A stretch of DNA of 64,000 bases from Marinobacterium rhizophilum DSM 18822 (lineage in GTDB: Bacteria; Pseudomonadota; Gammaproteobacteria; Pseudomonadales; Balneatricaceae), in the NCBI RefSeq assembly GCF_000378045.1, contig NZ_KB899099.1:1-64000 (forward strand), written 5' to 3'. The notes below the pieces were generated by a model. It made no database searches. It had not been told where the DNA came from and worked only from the letters and a program-made list of their open reading frames with translations. Positions 54,562-63,704 of the stretch are shown in pieces. Position 1 is the first letter of the stretch, and the number at the start of each line of letters is the position of its first letter. The position numbers and the translations under genes are program-made.

Positions 54562-56492
54562 GACAGCACCTCCTCAGCGACTGCGGCTCTGGCCGCCGGT
54601 GCGCCTTCGATCAGCGCTTCGGACACCAGCTCAGCAATATCCTTGATCTGCGGCCGTGGCTCCACAACGCCTTCAAGCATCGCAGTACACTGCTGACAAC
54701 CCACGGCCACCAGTTCTGCCCCCACCGCGCGCGCATCTTCCATGCGCATGTCTGCGATACGGTGCTCACCGGGAATATCGGTGATCGGTGCGCCGCCACC
54801 GCCGCCACAGCAGCGACTGCGGAAACCGGACCTTTCCATCTCGGCCAGTTCGATACCCAGTGCCTTGAGCAGGTCGCGGGGTGAGTCGTACTCGCCGTTA
54901 TAGCGTCCCAGGTAGCAGGGATCATGATAGGTCACGGTGCCGCCCTTGAACGTATCCAGCTGCAGACGACCCAGCTGTACCAGCTCATTGATAAAGGTGG
55001 TGTGATGCAGCACCTCGTAATGTCCACCCAAATCGCCGTACTCGTTCTTGAGCACATGAAACGCATGGGGGTCGGTGGTCACAATGCGCTTGAAGCGGTA
55101 TTTGTTCAGTACTGCGATGTTGCGCTTGGCCAGGCTCTGGAAGGTGGCATCGTCACCCAGTCGGCGAGCCACATCACCGCTATCACGCTCTTCATCGCCC
55201 AGTACGGCAAAGTCGACACCCGCCGCCTTGAGTACCTTGACGAAGGCGCGCAGGATGCGCTGGCTGCGCATGTCAAAGGCACCATCGGAAACCCAGAACA
55301 GCACGTCAGCCTCTTTCACATCGGACATCAGCGGCAGGTTCTGATCCGCCGCCCAGTTCATGCGCCCGCCCGGATCGAAGCCGTTGGGGTTGTCGGTGGC
55401 GATCAAGTTTTCCAGCACCTCGGCACCCTTGTTGGGGGTGTTGCCCTTTTCCATGGTCAGGAAGCGGCGCATGTCGACGATGGCGTCGACGTGCTCGATC
55501 ATCATCGGGCATTCTTCAACACAGGCACGACAGGTGGTGCAGGACCAGAGCGTATCCGGGTTCACCAGGCCTTCAGTGATGGTCTGGCCCGGGCCGCCCA
55601 CGGCATGGCCCAGCTCAACGCCGGGATAGGGGCTGCCGGCAAACTTGGCATCGCTGCCACCGGCCAGGCCGATAACCATGTCCTGAATCAGCTTTTTCGG
55701 GTTCAGCGGCTGACCGGCGGCAAAGGCCGGGCACATGGCTTCACACTTGCCACACTGTACACAGGCATCAAAGCCCAGCAGCTGATTCCATTTGAAATCA
55801 GTCGGCTTTTCCACACCCAGCACACGGGCCTGCAGATCGACCGGCTTGAGCCCGGTAGAACGGCCGCCGTTGAAGCGCTCTGGACGACGGTGAAATGCCA
55901 GGTGCAGCGCGCCGGCGAAAGCGTGCTTCATCGGCCCGCCCCAGGTCATGCCGAATACCAGCTCGCTCAGGCCCCAGGCCACGCCCACCAGCAGAATCAG
56001 CGCCAGCACCCAGCCACCGAAGTCTTCGGGCAAAATGCCCGCTGCCGGCAGCGTCAGGATAAAGAAGCTGGCAGAGAACATCAGCAGGCTTTTGGGCAGC
56101 CGCATCCAGGGGCCTTTGGACAGGCGCGATGGCGGGTTAAGCCGGCGCCGGAAGACAAAGACCGCACCGGTGAACATCAGCACGGAAGACGCCAGCAGCG
56201 CCCAGGCCAGCCAGCGGCTTTCCAGTCCGAACAGGTGCACCAGCACGATCAGCAGCATGGACAGTACGAAACCGCCGGCCGTCGCCACGTGGGTGTTGGA
56301 CATGTACTTGTCGCGCTCGACCACATGGTGCAGATCCACCAGGTAGCGACGCGGCATGGCCATCAGGCCGGCAATAAGATTGACCGAATCGGGCTGGCCG
56401 GCGCGCCACAGGTTGACGCGCTTGATGGCGCCGGCCAGTGCCAGCACCAGCGCAGCCGAAATCAGAACAGGGAGTAACCAGTCGAGGATCAT
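54558..56492 (-). CDS. dgcB: dimethylglycine demethylation protein DgcB, iron-sulfur membrane protein
   Basis: The 644-residue protein starts with several membrane helices (about residues 5-22, 75-115, 130-185). Two [4Fe-4S] ferredoxin motifs follow, CVQCGKCEAMCPA and CTTCRACVEECPM. The C-terminal half has CCG-type domains (RCCGGGGGAPI and GCQQC). The layout is that of a membrane-bound electron carrier taking electrons to the ETF or quinone pool. Gene order and size match dgcB of Pseudomonas. It overlaps etfA by four bases. Confidence 0.9.
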   Translation of the reverse strand: MILDWLLPVLISAALVLALAGAIKRVNLWRAGQPDSVNLIAGLMAMPRRYLVDLHHVVERDKYMSNTHVATAGGFVLSMLLIVLVHLFGLESRWLAWALLASSVLMFTGAVFVFRRRLNPPSRLSKGPWMRLPKSLLMFSASFFILTLPAAGILPEDFGGWVLALILLVGVAWGLSELVFGMTWGGPMKHAFAGALHLAFHRRPERFNGGRSTGLKPVDLQARVLGVEKPTDFKWNQLLGFDACVQCGKCEAMCPAFAAGQPLNPKKLIQDMVIGLAGGSDAKFAGSPYPGVELGHAVGGPGQTITEGLVNPDTLWSCTTCRACVEECPMMIEHVDAIVDMRRFLTMEKGNTPNKGAEVLENLIATDNPNGFDPGGRMNWAADQNLPLMSDVKEADVLFWVSDGAFDMRSQRILRAFVKVLKAAGVDFAVLGDEERDSGDVARRLGDDATFQSLAKRNIAVLNKYRFKRIVTTDPHAFHVLKNEYGDLGGHYEVLHHTTFINELVQLGRLQLDTFKGGTVTYHDPCYLGRYNGEYDSPRDLLKALGIELAEMERSGFRSRCCGGGGGAPITDIPGEHRIADMRMEDARAVGAELVAVGCQQCTAMLEGVVEPRPQIKDIAELVSEALIEGAPAARAAVAEEVLS

Positions 56493-56590
56493 GCGTCACC
56501 CTCACCAAAAAAGGGTGCGACAGGCCAGGCCCGTCGCAGAGTTAGGGTAGCTAACACGGCGGGTGGCCGGGCAATGCCCGGCCGGCCGTA

Positions 56591-58654
56591 TTAAAGGTCT
56601 TTGCACAGACGCAGGGCGTCGTAGATGGCGGCGTGGACGTTGCGCTGCGATACGCAATCCCCCAGACGCCACAGGATCATGCCCTCGCCGGCTTCAGACA
56701 GCACCGGCTGCGCCTGGCCTGCGAACAGGGTTTCATTGTCGATCTGACCCTTGTTGCGCGAACCGGCCTTGAGCTCGTAGTACAGTTCTTCGTTGGGACG
56801 GGTACCGTTCTCGATCACCACCTGATCCACCACGCGCTCTTCCTGGGCACCGGTGTACTCGTTCTCAAGTACCGCGACCAGTTTATCGCCTTCGCGGTAA
56901 ACCTTCTCCAGCAGCATGTCGGAGCTCATGATGACTTCCTTCTCGTACAGGCTGCGGTAGTAAGTCGGGAAGGTGGTACCACCAATACCGACACCCGGCT
57001 TGATATCATCGGTCACCAGCTCGACCAGCGAGCCCTTGGAACTCAGGTAGTCGGCAGCCGACATACCGGAGAATTCGCAGATGGTGTCGTAAATCAGCAC
57101 GTTCTTGCCGGGCTCTACGGTGCCATTGAGAATGTCCCAGGTGGATACGCACAGCCCATCGGCTGCGCCCCAGTGCGGGTTCTGATCCAAGAACGGACGG
57201 CCGCCGGTGGCCAGAATCACCACATCGGCTTTCAGGTCCTTGATCATGTCGGCATTGGCCGATGTTCCCAGACGCAGATCCACGCCCAGACGTTCGACTT
57301 CCATGGCCAACCAGCGGGTGATACCGGCCATCTGGTCACGCTGCGGCGCCTTGGCAGCAATCGTGACCTGCCCGCCGAGCTCGTCCGCCCGCTCGATCAG
57401 GGTCACGGCATGGCCGCGCTCCGCCGCCACACGGGCCGCTTCAAGCCCGCCAGGGCCACCGCCCACAACAACCACCTTGCGTTTGGGGCCGGTGGTCTTC
57501 TCGATGATGTGCGGCATGCCGCTGTATTCGCGCGAGGTCGCAGCGTTCTGGATGCACAGCACGTCCAGACCCATGTACTGGCGGTCGATGCAGTAGTTGG
57601 CACCCACGCACTGGCGGATCTGATCCACCTGGTTCGCCTTGACCTTGGCAATGAAATGCGGATCGGCGATGTGTGCCCGGGTCATGCCGACAAAGTCGAC
57701 GTAACCGGCTTCCAGAATGCGCTTGGCCTGGTTCGGGTCCTTGATGTTCTGGGCGTGAATGACCGGAACGCTGACCACTTCCTTGATGCCGGCCGCCAGG
57801 TGCAGGAAGGGCTCCGGCGGGTAGCTCATGTTCGGAATCACGTTGGCCAGGGTATTGTGGGTATCGCAGCCCGAACCCACCACGCCGAAGTAGTCCAGCA
57901 GACCGGTGGCATCGTAGTAGGCGGCGATCTGTTTCATGTCGTCATGGTTCAGACCATCGGGATGGAACTCGTCGCCGGTGATGCGCATGCCCACCGCGAA
58001 ATCACGGCCCACCGCCTCACGCACGGCCTTCAGTACTTCCATGCCGAAACGCATGCGATTCTCAAAGGTGCCGCCCCACTGGTCGGTACGCTTGTTGACA
58101 CGCGGCGACCAGAACTGGTCGATCATGTGCTGGTGCACGGCGGACAGCTCAACGCCGTCCAGGCCACCTTCCTTGGCACGCACGGCGGCCGTGGCGAAGT
58201 CGCCGATGATGCGCCAGATCTCTTCCTCTTCGATGGTCTTGCAGGTGGCGCGGTGTACCGGCTCACGGATGCCGGAGGGCGACATCAGGTTAACCCAGTT
58301 TTCACCGTCCCAGCGCGAACGACGCCCCATGTGCGTGATCTGAATCATGATCTTGCCGCCATGCTTGTGCACGGCATCGGCCAGATTCTGGAAGTGGGGA
58401 ATGATGCGGTCAGTCGACAGGTTGACCGAACTCCACCAGCTCTGCGGGCTGTCGATAGAAACGACACTGGACCCGCCGCAGATGCACAGACCACAGCCAC
58501 CCTTGGCTTTCTCTTCGTAATATTTAACGTAGCGGTCGGTTGTCATGCCGCCGTCGGTGGCATAAACCTCAGCGTGGGCGGTACTGACCACACGGTTGCG
58601 AATAGTCAGCTGATTGATTTTCAGCGGCTGGAACAGCACGTCGTACTGGGACAT
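56591..58654 (-). CDS. dgcA: dimethylglycine demethylase DgcA (old-yellow-enzyme family)
   Basis: The 687-residue protein has an N-terminal FMN TIM barrel (LFQPLKINQLTIRNRVV; HGGKIMIQITHMGRRS; VELSAVHQHMIDQFWSPRVN in blocks) and a C-terminal FAD/NAD domain (VVVGGGPGGLEAARVA). Between them a cysteine cluster reads CVGANYC...C (C349, C355, C367), which is not the usual C-x2-C-x3-C arrangement of related [4Fe-4S] enzymes. It converts dimethylglycine to sarcosine with DgcB and ETF. Weak ribosome site GGGGTG. Confidence 0.9.
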   Translation of the reverse strand: MSQYDVLFQPLKINQLTIRNRVVSTAHAEVYATDGGMTTDRYVKYYEEKAKGGCGLCICGGSSVVSIDSPQSWWSSVNLSTDRIIPHFQNLADAVHKHGGKIMIQITHMGRRSRWDGENWVNLMSPSGIREPVHRATCKTIEEEEIWRIIGDFATAAVRAKEGGLDGVELSAVHQHMIDQFWSPRVNKRTDQWGGTFENRMRFGMEVLKAVREAVGRDFAVGMRITGDEFHPDGLNHDDMKQIAAYYDATGLLDYFGVVGSGCDTHNTLANVIPNMSYPPEPFLHLAAGIKEVVSVPVIHAQNIKDPNQAKRILEAGYVDFVGMTRAHIADPHFIAKVKANQVDQIRQCVGANYCIDRQYMGLDVLCIQNAATSREYSGMPHIIEKTTGPKRKVVVVGGGPGGLEAARVAAERGHAVTLIERADELGGQVTIAAKAPQRDQMAGITRWLAMEVERLGVDLRLGTSANADMIKDLKADVVILATGGRPFLDQNPHWGAADGLCVSTWDILNGTVEPGKNVLIYDTICEFSGMSAADYLSSKGSLVELVTDDIKPGVGIGGTTFPTYYRSLYEKEVIMSSDMLLEKVYREGDKLVAVLENEYTGAQEERVVDQVVIENGTRPNEELYYELKAGSRNKGQIDNETLFAGQAQPVLSEAGEGMILWRLGDCVSQRNVHAAIYDALRLCKDL

Positions 58655-58788
58655 GGCGACACCCCGTAACTCTTATGGATAACCGGGGCCTGCGGCACCG
58701 GTATTGTCTCGGAAATCTGACACACAGCAATGCTGTGGCAATAAAACCGGCGCAGTGTGCGCCGGCCTGGTCTAGTCTAGTCTGGCGA

Positions 58789-59322
58789 TCAGCTCAGCGG
58801 GCGGACTTCGAAGATGCCGTAATCACAGCCTTCTTCTGCAGCGCACTGGGTCTGTACCGCAACAGTGCGCACGGGATACCCCAGGCTCTCTGCGATCTGA
58901 TCCATGGCACCGGCAAACCAGCCCGTGAACATGTAATCAACTTTGCGGTTTACCTTGCCATACTGGTAGACAAAGGCTGAGTTTTCCAGCCGTACGCGGG
59001 CCGTACCCTTTTCCAGGTCCAGTTCTTCGGTAATGAAGAAGCCCCAACCGCGCTGGGACAGACGCTTCATGTAATGCTCGAATACCGCGGCGCCAGACAG
59101 GCCATGAGCCTCGGCTTCTTTCTCGCACCAATAGTAGGCAGACTTGTATCCGGCCTTGTAGAGGATGTCGGCGTAACGTTCAGCACCGATCTCTTCTTCA
59201 ATAGCCATGTGGTTATTGACGAAAAAGTGGCGCGGTACATACAGCATTGGCAGCGCATCTGTAACCCAGACGCCGGTTTCATCATCAACCTGGATCGGCA
59301 TTTCCGGTGCATGTACACCCAT
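58789..59322 (-). CDS. DUF5943 protein of the betaine/dimethylglycine cluster
   Basis: The 177-residue protein has the V4R-like pattern of the DUF5943 family: AERYADILYKAGYKSAYYWCE near residue 50 and QTQCAAEEGCDYGIFEVRP at the end, with conserved cysteines that could bind a metal or small molecule. The same gene lies between dipeptidase and dgcA in Pseudomonas (PA5397-like). The biochemical role is unknown. The ATG at 59322 has GGGAG upstream; a TTG five codons earlier is possible. Confidence 0.85.
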   Translation of the reverse strand: MGVHAPEMPIQVDDETGVWVTDALPMLYVPRHFFVNNHMAIEEEIGAERYADILYKAGYKSAYYWCEKEAEAHGLSGAAVFEHYMKRLSQRGWGFFITEELDLEKGTARVRLENSAFVYQYGKVNRKVDYMFTGWFAGAMDQIAESLGYPVRTVAVQTQCAAEEGCDYGIFEVRPLS

Positions 59323-59405
59323 GTTCGTATCTCCCAAAATTCTTTAATCAGTAACGGCGTGCCGTCTTATTATTCAGTAAGCCAAGTCAGGGTCGACAGG
59401 GCGTC

Positions 59406-60383
59406 TTATTCGCCCCAGACATCGCCCAGCACGCGAACCCAGTTTTCACCCATGATCTTGCGCACAGAGGCTTCATCGAAGCCACGGCGCAGCAAGGTTT
59501 CAGTCAGGTTGCCAAATTCACCCACGGTGCGAATGCCTTCCGGGTTGATGATCTTGCCAAAGCGGGTCAGGCGACGGGCGTAACCCTTGTCATGGGTCAG
59601 CATTTCAAAAAATGCCTGGTCGTGACCCTGGGTAAAGTCGGTACCGATACCTACCTGATCGATGCCGGCGATGTTGACCACGTATTCGATGGCCTCGGCG
59701 TAGTCGTCGATGGTGGACTCAATACCTTTCTTCAGGAAGGGCGCAAACATGGTCACACCGATGAAGCCGCCGTGATCGGCGATGAACTTCAGCTCTTCGT
59801 CAGACTTGTTACGCGGGTGATCCTTGAGCCCGGACGGCAGGCAGTGGGAGTAGCACACCGGCTTTTTGGATTCCAGAATGACTTCTTCGGAGGTCTTGCT
59901 GCCAACGTGGGACAGGTCGCACATGACGCCAACACGGTTCATCTCCGCCACGATTTCGCGACCGAAATCAGACAGTCCGCCGTCACGCTCGTAGCAGCCG
60001 GTGCCGACCAGGTTCTGGGTGTTGTAGCACATCTGCACGACGCCAACGCCGAGCTTCTTGAATACCTCGACGTAGCCAATCTTGTCTTCGTAGGCGTGGG
60101 CGTTCTGGAAACCGTAGATGATACCGGTCTTGCCTTCTTCCTTGGCACGCTGAATGTCGCGAACGCTGTGCACCGGGCGCAGCAGGTCGCTGTTCGCGGT
60201 GATCAGCTGGTTCATCTCAACGATGTTGTTGACCGTATTCTGAAAGCCTTCCCAGATCGACACGGTGCAGTTGGCTGCTGTCAGGCCGCCCTTCTTCATG
60301 TCTTCGAACAGCTCACGGTTCCACTTGGCGATAATCAGACCGTCGATAACGATCGAGTCCTGATGCAGTTCAGCTGCGTTCAT
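59406..60383 (-). CDS. membrane-dipeptidase family metallohydrolase
   Basis: The 325-residue protein belongs to the renal dipeptidase/M19 family: VIDGLIIAKW near residue 12 (metal ligand), GFQNAHAYEDK, MCDLSHVGSKTSEEVI and the C-terminal IGENWVRV-like ending. It lies first in the dgc operon, as in Pseudomonas (PA5396-like). The physiological substrate in betaine catabolism is not established. The ATG at 60383 has GGGGGA upstream; a TTG four codons earlier exists. Confidence 0.88.
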   Translation of the reverse strand: MNAAELHQDSIVIDGLIIAKWNRELFEDMKKGGLTAANCTVSIWEGFQNTVNNIVEMNQLITANSDLLRPVHSVRDIQRAKEEGKTGIIYGFQNAHAYEDKIGYVEVFKKLGVGVVQMCYNTQNLVGTGCYERDGGLSDFGREIVAEMNRVGVMCDLSHVGSKTSEEVILESKKPVCYSHCLPSGLKDHPRNKSDEELKFIADHGGFIGVTMFAPFLKKGIESTIDDYAEAIEYVVNIAGIDQVGIGTDFTQGHDQAFFEMLTHDKGYARRLTRFGKIINPEGIRTVGEFGNLTETLLRRGFDEASVRKIMGENWVRVLGDVWGE

Positions 60384-60718
60384 CGGTTCCCCCAAAAATT
60401 CAGATGCCCGCAGTTCACGCCGCAGGAGTTCGTTCAGCTAGCGGCCCGAAACGCAGTGCAATAACAGCCACAGCGAAGAGCAGCAATGGAGCCAGTCTAG
60501 TCCTTAGCCGCCCGGCCAAAGATACTAAAAACGACCCGCTGATTGCTAAAAGCGCCAGACGCAAAAAAAATGCCGCAGAGCCAGTAACGACGCAGGTTTC
60601 GACGCCTACAACCGCCCCCTGGAAGCGAACAGAAAGGAATAAAGGACTGTTCTTAAAACGACAAACCCCGGCGCGAAGGCCGGGGCTAGTTACGGGACAG
60701 TCTGACAAGAGCAGAATC
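60384..60718. other. intergenic region ahead of the dgc operon
   Basis: The 335-bp gap holds the promoter of the dipeptidase-dgc-etf operon, presumably regulated by GbdR, and the terminator of gbdR. No clear -10/-35 pair was identified. A 97-residue minus-strand open frame (60415-60708) has no recognisable family and is not called. Confidence 0.5.
60666..60685 (-). terminator. gbdR terminator
   Basis: CCCCGGC/GCCGGGG with loop GCGAAG; on the minus strand it is followed by TTTGTCGTTTT. It sits 33 bases after the gbdR stop. Confidence 0.8.
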
Positions 60719-61858
60719 CTACTGCAGCGTCACCGAGCCATAGCTAGGTTCAGACTGTGCTTCGGTCAGCGCGGTCAGGGCTGTGGACGAAAGCACGCCA
60801 CCCGCGCCACCGAACACCACCCCCAGGGTACGGGACATCGGATCCATCAATGCTTCGTCATTGCGAGCCACACGCATGCCCATGCGCTCCTCGCGCGGCG
60901 GAATACCGATGTGTTCGCGGTAGCACTTGCTGAAGTGAGGTGTCGATACGAAGCCGCAGGCCGAGGCCACCTCGATAATCGACATCGAGGTCTGCTTCAG
61001 CAGCTGGCGCGCCTTGGTCAGGCGCAGCTTGAGGTAATAGCGCGACGGCGAACACTGCAGGTACTTCTGGAACAGTCGCTCCAGCTGGCGTCGCGACAGG
61101 CCAACATAGCAGGCCAGCTGATCCAGCTCGATGGCTTCTTCCAGGTTGGCTTCCATCAGCGACACCACTTCCACCAGCTTGGGCTGAGTCGTGCCCAGCA
61201 CATGGCGCAACGGAATACGCTGGTGATCGGTTTCATTGCGAATACGGTCGCAGATAAACATTTCGGAGATCGCCGCCGACAGCTGGTAACCGTGCTCCTG
61301 CTTGATCATGTTCAGCATCATGTCCATCGGGACGGTTCCACCGCTGCTGGTCATGCGCTCGCGGCCGACCGAGAACAGGCGATTGGTGCAGTTCACCTTG
61401 GGAAAGGCTTCCTGCAGGGACGCGATACATTCCCAGTGAGCACTGCAGTCATGGCCGTTCATCAGGCCGGCATCCGCCAGCGCATAGGCACCGGTGCAGA
61501 TACCGCCGAGCTTGCGCCCCTTGCGACCCATGGACTGCAGCCAGGACAGCTCGCGTTTGCTGTAGCTGCGGGTTATGTTGACACCGCCGGCCACGATGAT
61601 GGTGTCCAGCTCCAAAGGATCGGTCATGGCACCATCCGGGGTAATCTTTATGCCATCGCTGGCGCAGACCGGCTCGCCGTCTTCGGTCAGGGTATACCAG
61701 TTGTAGAGCTCCTGGCCGCTGAGCTGATTAGCCATGCGCAGGGGCTCAATCGCGGATGCCAGCGAGACCATCGTGAAGTTTTTCAGTAGCAGAAATCCGA
61801 TGTTGCGGCTTTTAGGCTCAGCAGCGGCGCGGGTACCCGGGACAGGATCTTTCATCAT
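60719..61858 (-). CDS. gbdR: GlxA-type AraC-family regulator, GbdR-like
   Basis: The ~379-residue protein combines an N-terminal DJ-1/PfpI-like domain (IGFLLLKNFTMVSLASAIEPLRMAN in blocks, GGICTGAYALADAG) with a C-terminal AraC helix-turn-helix (YVGLSRRQLERLFQKYLQCSPSRYY and EVASACGFVSTPHFSKCYREHIG in blocks). Of this type, GbdR in Pseudomonas is activated by betaine and dimethylglycine and controls gbc and dgc genes. Position beside the dgc operon supports that. Two adjacent ATGs (61858, 61855) follow AGGAG. Confidence 0.87.
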   Translation of the reverse strand: MMKDPVPGTRAAAEPKSRNIGFLLLKNFTMVSLASAIEPLRMANQLSGQELYNWYTLTEDGEPVCASDGIKITPDGAMTDPLELDTIIVAGGVNITRSYSKRELSWLQSMGRKGRKLGGICTGAYALADAGLMNGHDCSAHWECIASLQEAFPKVNCTNRLFSVGRERMTSSGGTVPMDMMLNMIKQEHGYQLSAAISEMFICDRIRNETDHQRIPLRHVLGTTQPKLVEVVSLMEANLEEAIELDQLACYVGLSRRQLERLFQKYLQCSPSRYYLKLRLTKARQLLKQTSMSIIEVASACGFVSTPHFSKCYREHIGIPPREERMGMRVARNDEALMDPMSRTLGVVFGGAGGVLSSTALTALTEAQSEPSYGSVTLQ

Positions 61859-62289
61859 TGGCTCCTTCAGCAACGCGTCCAATTACGTCGGCTGCTGAAT
61901 TATGGCTAGCAATTGCTATGCCAGTTTTTATTATAATCACAGCCTCTGTCCAGTACACCGGGCGGCGCCTGTCATGCGGGCTCTGTATGTTTTGTATCCG
62001 CGCATACGGCTTAGGGATGCGCAGTTTGCGGCCGATGAGGCTTAGACACCGACTGCCTTCCGCAGCGACACTGCAGAAGGTGCTGACTCTAGTCGTTTTT
62101 GAGACAATAGGAAGCCATAAATATCACCTATACTGCAAATCATTGTTGCAGCTGAACAAGGCAAATAAAAACTGTTATATTTTATCGACTTGAAAGAGAA
62201 TCGGCGGCCGCCAAAAAAACCGGCAGCTTGCACGCTACAGCAACACTCACCCTCCACTACGCACCACAAAAGAGCAAAGGCAGCCCTCC
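61859..62289. other. divergent regulatory gap between gbdR and the LysR gene
   Basis: The 431-bp gap has an overlapping palindromic -10-like TTATTATAATC (61929-61939) readable as TATAAT on both strands, but no good -35. Nothing else is recognised. Confidence 0.35.
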
Positions 62290-63207
62290 ATGCATCGCTG
62301 GGAAAGTATTGAAGCCTTCATCGAGGTCGCCCGCCTTGGAAGCCTGTCGGCAGCCGCCACCAAGCTGCGCGTTTCCAGTTCACATATCAGCCGCCTGCTG
62401 AGCCACCTGGAGCAACGCCTGAATACCCAGCTATTGGTGCGCACCACAAGGCGCGTCACCCTGACTGAATCGGGCCAGTGGTTCTTTGAGCAGAGCCAGA
62501 TACTGGCCGACGGTTTCACCGACGCCGAACAGCAGATCACCAGCTTCAGCAACGAGCCCCACGGCCTGCTGCGTGTCAGCTGCGGCTCCATATTCGGCGA
62601 ACGCTACATAGGCCCGATGCTGACCGACTTTATGCAGCAGCAACCGCGCCTGAGCCTGGAACTGAACCTGACCAACCGCTCTGTCGACCTGATCAATGAA
62701 GGTTACGATCTGGCCATTCGCCTGGGCGTACTGAAAGACTCCAATCTGGTGGCCCGCCGCCTCAGCGACCGACGCGAATACGTAGTCGCAACACCCGATT
62801 ATTTCGCTGCCAAAGGCACACCACTGAGCCTGTCTGAGCTGGCACAACACAACTGCCTTCGCGGATCCAACACCAACTGGGGTTTCTGTATCGAGGGCGA
62901 GCGCAAGGAGTTTCGCGCCAAGGGCAACTGGCACGCAAACTCCGGCGTGCTGGTTCTGCGGGCCGCACTGCAGGGCCTGGGTGTGGCCTGTTTGCCGGAC
63001 TATATCGTCCAGCCGCATCTGAACAGCGGCACCCTGGTCAGTGTACTGGATGAGCTGCGCTGCCAGGACAACGCAGTGTGGGCGGTGTACCCGCGCAGCC
63101 GGCACCTGTCCCCCAAGGTACGCCACTGTATCGACTACCTGGTGGAAGCTTTCGAGAATCCCGACTGGCGCAACCTGGACCGGCTGCAGATCACACCGGG
63201 CAGCTGA
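62290..63207 (+). CDS. LysR-family transcriptional regulator
   Basis: The 305-residue protein has an N-terminal winged helix (ESIEAFIEVARLGSLSAAATKLRVSSSHISRLLSHLE in blocks, residues ~5-60) and the usual effector-binding domain (LLRVSCGSIFGERYIGP near residue 95). The effector is unknown. It is divergent from gbdR. Its 3' end is duplicated twice downstream. Confidence 0.93.
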   Translation: MHRWESIEAFIEVARLGSLSAAATKLRVSSSHISRLLSHLEQRLNTQLLVRTTRRVTLTESGQWFFEQSQILADGFTDAEQQITSFSNEPHGLLRVSCGSIFGERYIGPMLTDFMQQQPRLSLELNLTNRSVDLINEGYDLAIRLGVLKDSNLVARRLSDRREYVVATPDYFAAKGTPLSLSELAQHNCLRGSNTNWGFCIEGERKEFRAKGNWHANSGVLVLRAALQGLGVACLPDYIVQPHLNSGTLVSVLDELRCQDNAVWAVYPRSRHLSPKVRHCIDYLVEAFENPDWRNLDRLQITPGS

Positions 63208-63248
63208 TAGGCCCAGACCTCACACAACCCGCTGCCTATACCTGCACC

Positions 63249-63470
63249 TATCACCAAAAGTGCACCACTGTATCGAACACCCGACAGGAGCCTTCGAGAA
63301 TCCCGACTGGCGCAACCTGGACCGGCTGCAGATCACACCGGGCAGCTGATAGACCCGGCTACATCCAGATCCCATGCAGCCAGTACTCATACCTGCACCT
63401 ATCACCAAAAGTGCACCACTGTATCGAACACCCGACAGGAGCCTTCGAGAATCCGGACAGACGCAGCATT
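63249..63470 (+). repeat. two degenerate copies of the LysR gene 3' end
   Basis: Two copies of the LysR 3' end follow the stop. TTCGAGAAT of the gene at 63151 recurs at 63293 and 63443, spacings 142 and 150 bases. The first copy runs through CTGCAGATCACACCGGGCAG and its stop. The copies share CACCAAAAGTGCACCACTGT, where the gene has CCCCAAGGTACGCCACTGT. They resemble each other more than the gene, and neither has a start. The gap 63208-63704 holds no gene. Confidence 0.9.
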
Positions 63471-63704
63471 TACCCGTAGGAGTGGTGCCCCGCCACCAAT
63501 GACCGAATGCCAGCATCATTCGCCGCGAGGAAGCGCCCATGGGGTACACAGAACGTACGCACTGAAAAGAAAGCAGCAAGCCATAAGCACAATGGCGGTT
63601 CGACCATCCGCGGGAGCCCGGTCTGCGGGCGAACTTTTTCAGGTCGACAATGACAACCTTCACATTCGCCCACTGAGCGGGCTCCCACGTTTATCATCCC
63701 AGCA

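Noticed and set aside
60415-60708. 97-residue minus-strand gene
   Set aside because: It spans the gbdR terminator and has no recognisable family; the hydrophobic part is not convincing.
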